Shown here: positions 13,694 through 19,324 of the stretch, in pieces | Position numbering within the stretch: the stretch's first letter is position 1 | How the letters are laid out: the number at the start of each line of letters is the position of its first letter | NCBI GenBank assembly: GCA_030619735.1 | Contig: JAUXAV010000009.1 | Coordinates: forward strand, 1 to 19,324 | Source of the DNA: Candidatus Aenigmatarchaeota archaeon | Lineage (GTDB): Archaea > Aenigmatarchaeota > Aenigmatarchaeia > QMZP01 > JAUXAV01 | Direction of reading: 5' to 3' | Length of the DNA stretch: 19,324 nucleotides | Position numbers and translations under genes: made by a program | Notes under the pieces: generated by a model | Database searches by the model: none | Told to the model about the DNA's origin: nothing | What the model saw: only the letters and a program-made list of their open reading frames with translations

Positions 13694-14095
13694 ATGCTCA
13701 AAGTCGTAGTTGATACCAATGTTTTAGTTTCAGCTACTCTCTTTGGTGGAAATCCTGAAAAGATACTGGATTTGGTAGAGGAAGGCAAAATTAAGATCCT
13801 AATCTCTGAAAAGATATTAGAGGAGTTTAGAGAAGTTCTCCAAGAAAAATTTGGCTTTAGCTTAAGTATGGCTGAGTTAGTAGCTTCTGGAATAAGAGAA
13901 ATCTCCAGCTTAACAGCCCCAACTCAAAGAGTAAATGTTATTAAAGAAAAAGAGGCTGATAATAGAGTTTTAGAGTGTGCTATTGAAGGCAGGACTCAGT
14001 ATATAGTTAGCGGCGACACTAAACACCTTCAACCTTTAAAGGAGTACCGAGGAATAAAAATCTTAAGCCCGGCTGAATTTTTAGGGGTTATTTAA
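13694..14095 (+). CDS. PIN-domain toxin (VapC-like endoribonuclease)
   Basis: This is a 133-aa PIN-fold ribonuclease of the 'putative toxin, PIN family' group (COG1569-like). Metal-binding acids are visible: Asp7 in VVVDTNVLVSA, Glu44 in ILEEFREVL, Asp89 in KEADNRVLECA and Asp108 in VSGDTKHLQPL. The length is typical. It begins 4 bp after the antitoxin stop with no strong SD of its own, so translation is probably coupled to the antitoxin, which keeps toxin dose low. Targets of this group are RNAs; the specific one cannot be read here. Confidence 0.9.
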   Translation: MLKVVVDTNVLVSATLFGGNPEKILDLVEEGKIKILISEKILEEFREVLQEKFGFSLSMAELVASGIREISSLTAPTQRVNVIKEKEADNRVLECAIEGRTQYIVSGDTKHLQPLKEYRGIKILSPAEFLGVI

Positions 14096-14105
14096 TTCCA
14101 AATTG

Positions 14106-14133
14106 TTGACAAAATATTTGTGTTTATTATCAT
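14106..14133 (+). promoter_or_regulatory. Promoter of the parA operon
   Basis: TTGACA (14106-14111) and TATCAT (14128-14133) are separated by 16 bp in an AT-rich stretch. The start of transcription would fall near 14140, just ahead of the inverted repeat at 14149-14178. Confidence 0.6.
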
Positions 14134-14148
14134 CAAAATGACTAAATG

Positions 14149-14178
14149 TTTTACAATTAAAATGATAAAATTGTAAAA
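14149..14178. promoter_or_regulatory. Inverted repeat at the parA start, likely operator or partition site
   Basis: TTTTACAATT (14149-14158) and AATTGTAAAA (14169-14178) are perfect 10-bp arms around a 10-bp spacer. The right arm includes the A of the parA start codon. Repression by the RHH partner protein, or by ParA, is the likely use. It may also hide the start in an mRNA hairpin. Confidence 0.7.
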
Positions 14179-14957
14179 TGACAGATAAGGAAATTATCGC
14201 TATCGCAAACCAAAATGGTGGCGTGGGTAAAACAACTACTACTATGAACTTAGGTGCTGCTTTATCTGAATCAAGACAAAGTGTTCTCCTGATAGACCTT
14301 GATCCCCAGGGAACATTAACCATTGCTCACGGTTTTGATTCTGATAATTTATCTAATACCATCTACAATCCCCTTATTGACCATACCTTTAACATAAAAG
14401 AAGCTATTCTTAAAACCGAAAATGGTCCAAGTTTAATCCCAGCTAATCTCGATTTATCAGCAGCTGAGGTAGAGCTCCTTAATGAACTGGGTAGAGAAAC
14501 ATATCTTAGAGAGAGCCTTAAATCTTTAAGGGACTCTTATAATTTTATTCTCATTGACTGTCCGCCATCCCTTGGGCTTCTAACTATCAATGCCTTGGTC
14601 GCTGCTGATGCCGTAATTATTCCGGTGACTACCCAATATCTTCGCTTTCGTGGTCTAAAGCTTCTCTTAGAAACCATTGAAAGGGTAAGGGATAAGTTCA
14701 ATCTTAACCTTCCCCTGCCAAGAATGCTTCCGACTATGTTTCAATCTCATACCATTCATAGTCGAGAAGTTTTAGAGGAACTTAAAAATACCTTCAACTC
14801 TCAAGTGTTTAAAACAATTATTCGCCACACCGTCAGGCTTGCCGAAGCACCAATTAGTGGGCAATCTATTTTAAAATACAGAAAGACTTCTCCTCATGCT
14901 GAAGCCTATCGAAATTTAGCAAAGGAAGTAAAAAGATGGCTAAGCGTCCATCAATAA
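14178..14957 (+). CDS. parA: ParA-type partition ATPase with altered deviant Walker A motif
   Basis: This is a plasmid-partition ATPase of the ParA/Soj family, 259 aa, which moves DNA over the nucleoid. Motifs: Walker A ANQNGGVGKTT (10-20), switch I LLIDLDPQGTLT, switch II FILIDCPPSLGLLT, and ending RNLAKEVKRWL. The signature lysine of the family (K in KGGVGKT) is Asn13, coded by AAT, while Lys18 is kept. The start ATG has no SD and overlaps an inverted repeat. The small RHH gene overlaps its 3' end by 22 bp, the usual arrangement for type Ib partition pairs. Short ParA proteins without an N-terminal HTH leave repression to the small partner. Confidence 0.93.
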   Translation: MTDKEIIAIANQNGGVGKTTTTMNLGAALSESRQSVLLIDLDPQGTLTIAHGFDSDNLSNTIYNPLIDHTFNIKEAILKTENGPSLIPANLDLSAAEVELLNELGRETYLRESLKSLRDSYNFILIDCPPSLGLLTINALVAADAVIIPVTTQYLRFRGLKLLLETIERVRDKFNLNLPLPRMLPTMFQSHTIHSREVLEELKNTFNSQVFKTIIRHTVRLAEAPISGQSILKYRKTSPHAEAYRNLAKEVKRWLSVHQ

Positions 14958-15241
14958 AAGGTTTAGGTAGGGAGATCTACTTTAAAGAGACCCCAGAAAA
15001 AGAAAAAATCAAACAAGTAAAAGAACAATTATCTTTGGAAAGGGCTACCTTTTATATTCGTCCAGAACAGCAAGAACAGTTGGAAAAATTGAAAATTAAA
15101 CTTCGCTCCACAATTAGAAAACAAGGGAAAGAAAGAAAACGCTTGGTAGATAAAAGTGAGCTAATAAGATTAGCCATTGGTCTACTTAATGAGCAGAATG
15201 AAGATTTACTGTTAAAACGACTTACAGGTAAATCATCATAA
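14936..15241 (+). CDS. Small partition protein with RHH-type fold (ParG/ParB-like)
   Basis: This is a 101-aa basic protein translated from an ATG inside the 3' end of parA. The N-terminal tail MAKRPSIKGLGREIYF resembles the ParA-activating tail of ParB proteins (KGLGRG). Residues about 37-90 fit a ribbon-helix-helix: strand RATFYIRPEQ, a helix (EQLEKLKIKLRSTI), then KSELIRLAIGLLNEQ. By family precedent it would bind the centromere site and repress the parA promoter; the inverted repeat at 14149-14178 is the obvious candidate. Sequence similarity to any one family is weak, so position decides the call. Confidence 0.75.
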   Translation: MAKRPSIKGLGREIYFKETPEKEKIKQVKEQLSLERATFYIRPEQQEQLEKLKIKLRSTIRKQGKERKRLVDKSELIRLAIGLLNEQNEDLLLKRLTGKSS

Positions 15242-15432
15242 AAGCAAAAATAAGATCTATAAAACAATCAGATAAAAACCCAAAATATTATTATCGGGTA
15301 AGACTGCTTCGCGAATTTGATTTCCTAAAATCAAGAGAGGCAATGCAGGAGGTATTGGAATACATCAAATTTATTAAGGAAGAAGAAAAGATCCTACAAA
15401 AAATCAAATTATCGAGAAAAACATTTTTTTAA
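15232..15432 (+). other. Open frame without a standard start after the partition genes
   Basis: The frame from 15232 to the TAA at 15430-15432 reads as protein-like sequence (KNPKYYYRVRLLREFDFL, then REAMQEVLEYIKFIKEEEKIL). The first ATG in it is at 15343, two fifths in. It begins over the stop of the partition gene, so it could be translated from a rare start by coupling, or be a remnant of a gene with a lost start. No family is recognised. Confidence 0.3.
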
Positions 15433-15443
15433 CAAAATATACC

Positions 15444-15452
15444 TGTGGATAA
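15444..15452 (-). promoter_or_regulatory. DnaA box in oriV
   Basis: TGTGGATAA is the exact complement of TTATCCACA. Its place 9 bp before the iterons supports real function. Confidence 0.7.
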
Positions 15453-15461
15453 CTTTAAAGC

Positions 15462-15505
15462 AACTATCGTATTATTGACTGAGAACTATCGTATTATTGA
15501 CTGAG
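15462..15505. repeat. Two tandem 22-bp iterons
   Basis: Two exact, directly adjoining copies (15462-15483 and 15484-15505) carry the core CTATCGTATTATTGACTG. Twenty-two bp is the classical iteron period. They lie 109 bp before the initiator gene and are its probable binding sites. Confidence 0.85.
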
Positions 15506-15614
15506 AAAAATCGCTCAAAGCTACACGAGTCAAGGAAGCCCCATTCCTAAAACTATTAAAACTATTAAATAACGTTAAGGAAAAACGTTTATTAATAAAT
15601 CTTCTAAAAACCAA

Positions 15615-16757
15615 ATGAACAATAATATGAAAAAACCAAAAGAAGTTGCCAAATATGAGATGAATCTTGCTGAATTTCCCGTTACACTTCTATCCAAGCA
15701 AGTTTCCAAGGATAAAAAAACCATAAAATACTCTGACTGGATAAAGGGCAAAGATGGACAGAAAAAACGCCGAGATTGGATAGTAACTGGCTCAGAAGAG
15801 TGGGGACTCCCCGTAGGTTCTGCTTTAAAGACTCTTTTTGAGCTCATACAAATCTGGAAAGAAAATAACTTTAGTAGTAAAGTAATACCTATAGGCAGTA
15901 GATATAATCTACTAAAAAAAATGGGAGAGCCTACCACTAAAAATTACTATAGAAAATTAGAAAGAGACCTCAAATCTTTGGTAGGCATTACAATAGATGC
16001 TAAAAATGCTTTTTGGGATAAAGGAATTGGAGTTTATATTAATAAAACTTTCCATCTTTTTGAAGAGTTAAACCTGTATAAACAAGGAGATAATAGCAAG
16101 GAGAGAGGAGAAGATAAAATCGAACCATTCTTCCCTTATGGCTATATAAAAGCTAGCCAAATTTTATACAATGCTGTTAAAAAAGGAAATGTTTTAAGTA
16201 TGGATAGTAAGTTTTTTAGAAAGTTGACTGCTCCAACCGAACAAAGATTAGCTCTTTACTTGACAAAAATGCTAAAGAGACAATCAGTTCATAAAAGAGA
16301 TATTTTTAAGTTAGCAGAACAATTACCAATCTATAGTAGATATCCTTCTAATATAAAGAAAGCTCTAGACAAAGTCTTAAAAAGTCTCATGGATAAGGGC
16401 TTCTCTCTCCTTAAAGAATCTCACTATGAGAAGTCTGCTAATAATAAAAGCGAGAATATTGTCTTCGTTAAAGCTTTGACAAAACAAAAATCTAAGCCAA
16501 AAGAGCAGATGGAGGATTATAAAATACAGATTTTAATAAAGGATATGCTTAGAGTTTTAGGTGATGAAAAGAGCCGAGTCTTTTATACTAAAATAGCAAA
16601 ACTTTGTCCTCAGGCTATGATCCATCGTGCCTTAAGTGAAATTAAGCAAGATTATTCTTATACCTCTATTCGGAAAAGCAGAGGAGCTATTTTTACTGAC
16701 AAGATAAAAAGATATGCAAAACAGTCAGGGATAGACTTAGAACTTTCTACTCGGTGA
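15615..16757 (+). CDS. Plasmid replication initiator, RPA family
   Basis: This is a 380-aa replication initiator that should bind the iterons upstream and open the origin. Residues about 14-155 follow the pattern of 'replication initiator protein A' (PF10134): NLAEFPVTLLSK, WIVTGSEEWGLPVGSALKTL, then YNLLKKMGEP and NYYRKLERDLKSL, then the INKTFHLFEEL strand. The remainder has a second winged-helix-like part (EQRLALYLTKML) and a lysine-rich end. A second ATG four codons in (15627) is an alternative start; neither has a clear SD. Low GC matches parA and the toxin genes but not the RNase H gene. Confidence 0.8.
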   Translation: MNNNMKKPKEVAKYEMNLAEFPVTLLSKQVSKDKKTIKYSDWIKGKDGQKKRRDWIVTGSEEWGLPVGSALKTLFELIQIWKENNFSSKVIPIGSRYNLLKKMGEPTTKNYYRKLERDLKSLVGITIDAKNAFWDKGIGVYINKTFHLFEELNLYKQGDNSKERGEDKIEPFFPYGYIKASQILYNAVKKGNVLSMDSKFFRKLTAPTEQRLALYLTKMLKRQSVHKRDIFKLAEQLPIYSRYPSNIKKALDKVLKSLMDKGFSLLKESHYEKSANNKSENIVFVKALTKQKSKPKEQMEDYKIQILIKDMLRVLGDEKSRVFYTKIAKLCPQAMIHRALSEIKQDYSYTSIRKSRGAIFTDKIKRYAKQSGIDLELSTR

Positions 16758-16797
16758 GTTGAAGAAGAGATAAATAAATCCAAATAGGAGGGAAAGG

Positions 16798-17070
16798 ATG
16801 AACAAGGTAGAATTAGTGGAGGAAGTAAGTAATCAGACAGGTATTACCAAGAGGCGGGCTAGGAATGTACTGAACGCTATGACTAAGGCTATTACAAATG
16901 CTCTTTCTAACGGCGAAAAAATAACCTTGGTTGACTTTGGTACTTTTCGAGTGGCGCACAGGAAAGCAAGAGAAGGAAGGAATCCTCAGACAGGGGAAAA
17001 ACTAGAGATCCCGGCAAAGAAGGTGCCTAAATTTAGAGCAGGCAAGAACTTAAGAGAAGCAGTAAGATAA
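16798..17070 (+). CDS. hup: HU-family DNA-binding protein
   Basis: This is a 90-aa histone-like protein, the standard HU length, with TAGGAGGG before the ATG. The fold is complete: helices MNKVELVEEVSNQTG and KRRARNVLNAMTKAI, then NGEKITLVDFGTF, the DNA-bending beta arm RKAREGRNPQTGEKLEIPAK, and the closing helix AGKNLREAV. HU binds bent DNA as a dimer. It starts 40 bp after the initiator gene, and several iteron plasmids need HU or IHF at the origin, so an architectural role in plasmid replication is likely. A general chromosomal HU cannot be excluded. Confidence 0.95.
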   Translation: MNKVELVEEVSNQTGITKRRARNVLNAMTKAITNALSNGEKITLVDFGTFRVAHRKAREGRNPQTGEKLEIPAKKVPKFRAGKNLREAVR

Positions 17071-17182
17071 AAATAGCAGGGTATAAAACGCTCCTCTCAA
17101 CCTCATTACGTAAGAAAAATAGGGACAAAAAGAATAGGAAGGCTCCTCTAAGTGGAGGCAAAGCTACTGAATGCCAAGCGCA

Positions 17183-17198
17183 GGGAGCGTAAGCTCCC
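17183..17198. other. GNRA-capped hairpin
   Basis: GGGAGC-GTAA-GCTCCC is a perfect 6-bp stem with a GNRA tetraloop. Weaker helices lie just upstream (CCTC/GAGG around 17154-17160, GGCA/TGCC around 17157-17175). No T run follows, so it is not an intrinsic terminator. It may be part of a structured RNA or a DNA site. Confidence 0.45.
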
Positions 17199-17221
17199 CA
17201 GCACGGTTAAAAAAATGCACA

Positions 17222-17239
17222 TTATCGGAATTTATCGGA
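17222..17239. repeat. TTATCGGA direct repeats, 10-bp period
   Basis: TTATCGGA occurs at 17222-17229 and 17232-17239, one helical turn apart, directly before an inverted repeat. Confidence 0.5.
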
Positions 17240-17273
17240 TTCTCTCTTCTCAAAAATGAGAGTGTAGAGAATC
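17238..17273. repeat. Inverted repeat GATTCTCT/AGAGAATC
   Basis: Eight-base perfect arms (17238-17245 and 17266-17273) enclose an inner TCTC/GAGA pair around an AAAAAT loop. Confidence 0.6.
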
Positions 17274-17282
17274 AAACTTTGC

Positions 17283-17304
17283 TTTGTATAGCTTTTGTAT
17301 AGCT
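17283..17304. repeat. Tandem 11-bp repeat TTTGTATAGCT
   Basis: Two exact adjoining copies lie at 17283-17293 and 17294-17304, followed by TT. The 11-bp period is one helical turn. Confidence 0.6.
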
Positions 17305-17548
17305 TTACTGCAAATTATGGCATAGAGGTGTTCTTTTATACTTTCTTTCACCGTGTTCATCTTCTTTCATTTTTGTTTAATCCCAAGCAATATAGAATTT
17401 ATCAGGATTTTAGCTTTTTTATCTGCCTTAATAAATCTTTCCAAGCTAAGCCTTGTCCTCGTTTTTTATTTTGCTAGAGTGAGTCCCTTTTGGATTGTTG
17501 TTCATAGTCGATTTCGTGCAAAGATTGGTTGACATATCTTAGAAAATG

Positions 17549-19324
17549 TTATTTTTCTGTTCTCTTAATAATAGAAGTAATCTTCTTAAGCATCTTGTAT
17601 GTTTCTGGAAAATGCTCTTTTATCGTTTTTTTTTGTTCTTCTGTTAAAATAGGGTGATTGGTAATGAAATGATCAAGCTTCATCCCAGCATTCCACTTAT
17701 TGGTATCCCACTTACCTTTGGTTATAAAGGAAGAGTTCTTTATCTCTTTTAACCTTTCAATCATAAATTTTTCTATTCCTTTCCCGCATATTTTCCTAAA
17801 AGCGTAGTAGTGGCGATTCTCCACGTCCGAGACTGCACTTTCAAAGGCCTTTAAACCACCCCAATCTCCCTCCTCGATCTTGCCAAAGTGCTCTTCTAAA
17901 ACCTTAAATGCATTAAGACTTATATGAGTTTTCTCTTTTTCCTCGGGTGAGAAAAACTGCCAAATCTCAGTCTTTTGTATATCTTGAATCTCATCAATCC
18001 CTGCCTCAACCCAAGCCATAAGTTTTTTGTATTGTGGCCAAAATTTAGTGATAATCCTGAGTTTATCTTGGACCTTCTTGGTTTCTTCCTCCATCCTTGC
18101 CCTTTCAGTTGCAGGGAGAGCTTGTGCAGGCTTTTTCTCTTCCTCTATCTCTGGAAGCTCACTTATTCTCTCTTGATCCTCTTGTTCTTCTTTAGTTGTA
18201 AGCTGAGAAAACTTCTCTTTCCAACCTCTCTTAGTAATGCCGAGAGTTTCTACGCATAAGAGAAAGTCATACACTACCGAGCGAAGGACATCCTCTACTA
18301 GGACGTTAGGCTCCACCAGCATGAGCCGCGAGAGGGTGAGAATTTCCAGAGGATAGGAGCTAACTGGTGAGTCTTTTTCCACACATGAGAATAGGAGCTT
18401 CTCTAAAAGAGAGTGATACTTATCTGGGAGTTTTGTTATTCTGGGTCTCAAAGCATAAATATCAACCCGGGGCCCGCTTGGGGAAGAAAGGTATTTTTTC
18501 AGCTTTCTCGCTATAATAGAAGTGGGCTTGTTCAATCTACCCCGGAGAGAACTGGTATCGAGGGGGATGCTCCTTCGAATATGGGAATCTTTTATCCCAA
18601 AGGCCCTCAACCCCACAAGGCCTTCTTCCATGTTAAAGATGAGCAGAGCGCAGCATTTTTTGGTCACAAGTTTGTCTTCTACAGGAAACTCTCGACGATC
18701 GTCTAGAAAGAAGAAAATTGATTTTTTAACTCCCTGCGAGGGGGGATCATCGCACTCATCGAAAGTCATGAATATCTCATTAAAATAAGAAGTAGGAATC
18801 GCTTTAAACCCCTCCTTTGTTTGCTCATGTCTTAGGCTTAACTCCCGGGGAGCTGCTACTGGAATAAGGTATATATTTTTGCCAGGGTTCAGACCCAATA
18901 GGTAACAAATAATTTCCGCCAAGGTTGTCTTTAAGCTCTGTGTGGGTCCAAAAGCTATTGGTGTCGGCCAACCCCTGTCAAAATAGGATAGAAGATGGGC
19001 CTTCCCTACAACGGTATCTAGTATCAGACGGAAAAAGGCACGGTACTGCTCTAAGGGAAGCATGCTTATAAGCTTTCTCAGCTTCGGGTGGGTCAGCTTG
19101 GGTATTATCGTGGCTACAAGCACCTGCTCAGCTACTTGCCTACCCTTTTTGGTCAGCTCATACCATCCCCATCGGGGGGAGTGGATGAGCCTATATTTCT
19201 TCTCCTTTACAAGGCGTCTTTCAAGAACCTTCTCTGAGGAAATTTCCTTGAGGAGGTCCTTCCTTTTTTTTTGCCCTTGTAGGAGAAGGCGAAAAATTTT
19301 TTTGTCTTTCTCGTCAATGCGCAT
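17549..19324 (-). CDS. Winged-helix/AAA+-like ATPase of unknown function
   Basis: A 591-aa protein, read leftwards. It opens with ATG at the last three bases of the window, so an earlier start or its SD cannot be seen. Residues 5-70 look like a winged helix (KIFRLLLQGQKKRKDLLKEI ... GWYELTKKGRQV). A P-loop domain follows: Walker A-like FGPTQSLKTT (125-134), Walker B FMTFDECDD (Asp189, Glu190) and a sensor-1-like LLIFN (Asn231). The second Walker A glycine is Leu131. A charged linker (about 385-420) leads to a helical C-terminal domain of no recognised family. The layout recalls AAA+ DNA-remodelling proteins such as MCM-like or helicase-loader proteins. It runs convergent to rep/HU. A role in replication or transfer is inference only. 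Confidence 0.65.
   Translation of the reverse strand: MRIDEKDKKIFRLLLQGQKKRKDLLKEISSEKVLERRLVKEKKYRLIHSPRWGWYELTKKGRQVAEQVLVATIIPKLTHPKLRKLISMLPLEQYRAFFRLILDTVVGKAHLLSYFDRGWPTPIAFGPTQSLKTTLAEIICYLLGLNPGKNIYLIPVAAPRELSLRHEQTKEGFKAIPTSYFNEIFMTFDECDDPPSQGVKKSIFFFLDDRREFPVEDKLVTKKCCALLIFNMEEGLVGLRAFGIKDSHIRRSIPLDTSSLRGRLNKPTSIIARKLKKYLSSPSGPRVDIYALRPRITKLPDKYHSLLEKLLFSCVEKDSPVSSYPLEILTLSRLMLVEPNVLVEDVLRSVVYDFLLCVETLGITKRGWKEKFSQLTTKEEQEDQERISELPEIEEEKKPAQALPATERARMEEETKKVQDKLRIITKFWPQYKKLMAWVEAGIDEIQDIQKTEIWQFFSPEEKEKTHISLNAFKVLEEHFGKIEEGDWGGLKAFESAVSDVENRHYYAFRKICGKGIEKFMIERLKEIKNSSFITKGKWDTNKWNAGMKLDHFITNHPILTEEQKKTIKEHFPETYKMLKKITSIIKRTEK

Larger units (their letters stand above)
15433..15614. 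other. Candidate plasmid replication origin (oriV)
   Basis: Within 180 bp upstream of the initiator gene lie, in order, a perfect DnaA box (15444-15452), two identical tandem 22-bp iterons (15462-15505) and an AT-rich segment (about 15545-15605). The last has AAAACTATT twice and AACGTT-type repeats and is suited to strand opening. This is the standard layout of an iteron-type origin. Confidence 0.75.
17071..17548. other. Repeat-rich non-coding region between HU and the AAA+ gene
   Basis: No convincing gene is present. In order it holds a hairpin-rich stretch (17140-17200), TTATCGGA twice at a 10-bp period, a hairpin with arms GATTCTCT/AGAGAATC, and a tandem 11-bp repeat TTTGTATAGCT. Such clusters are typical of origins, transfer origins or recombination sites. 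The genes on both sides point into it. Confidence 0.5.

Noticed and set aside
15462..15505. CRISPR array
   Set aside because: The two repeats adjoin without spacers and lie next to a DnaA box and an initiator gene, so they are iterons.
17140..17215. Cyclic-di-GMP-type riboswitch, suggested by a GGCAAAGC stretch and GNRA hairpin
   Set aside because: The conserved core and the second helix of that class could not be fitted, and no downstream + strand gene exists for it to control.
17295..17477. 60-aa open frame in the repeat-rich region
   Set aside because: It starts inside the tandem 11-bp repeat without an SD, and its Phe/Tyr-rich composition is typical of AT-rich non-coding DNA.
17529..17557. 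TTGACA as a promoter reading into the 3' end of the AAA+ gene
   Set aside because: No acceptable -10 box lies at 16-18 bp, and no + strand gene follows.
18413..18788. Two + strand frames of about 90 aa opposite the AAA+ gene
   Set aside because: The minus-strand protein has ordered Walker and sensor motifs across this stretch; the + frames show no features.

Overview
The window is bacterial DNA: strong AGGAGG ribosome sites, a mix of ATG, GTG and TTG starts, sigma-70-type promoters, DnaA boxes and HU. No gene fixes the phylum. The solute-binding protein has a signal peptide without a lipobox, which fits a diderm or Thermotogae-like anaerobe better than a Gram-positive, but this is inference.

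Left part (1-9760): a carbohydrate uptake and breakdown cluster, all on the + strand. It starts inside a MalF-type permease and continues with a MalG-type permease and two related MalK/MsmX-type ATPases. Next come a frameshifted ribbon-helix-helix remnant, a terminator and a compact 89-bp structured element. A cytoplasmic GH36 alpha-galactosidase-like enzyme follows, then a second CUT1 transporter (binding protein, MalF-type, MalG-type) without its own ATPase, closed by a terminator. The likely scheme is import of an alpha-galactoside-like oligosaccharide, powered by the shared ATPases, and hydrolysis in the cytoplasm.

Middle part (9760-13362): a mosaic accessory region. It holds two doubtful small ORFs, an XRE-type regulator with a near-consensus promoter, and a stand-alone protein resembling the cysteine-rich C-terminal domain of plasmid primases. 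A 22-bp-spaced pair of palindromic repeats follows, then an RNase HI domain fused to a SWIM zinc finger. Last is an ATGA-overlapping gene pair, a possible PC4-like protein and an Hfq-like Sm-fold protein. The grouping suggests a nucleic-acid-handling module.

Right part (13363-19324): plasmid maintenance. It contains an RHH/PIN toxin-antitoxin pair and ParA with a small RHH partition partner. A compact origin (DnaA box, two tandem 22-bp iterons, AT-rich stretch) precedes a replication initiator of the RPA family, followed by HU. A 478-bp non-coding stretch rich in short repeats and hairpins separates HU from a convergent minus-strand gene for a winged-helix/AAA+-like ATPase of unknown role. 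The window therefore looks like part of a plasmid, or an integrated plasmid, next to a sugar-utilisation cluster.
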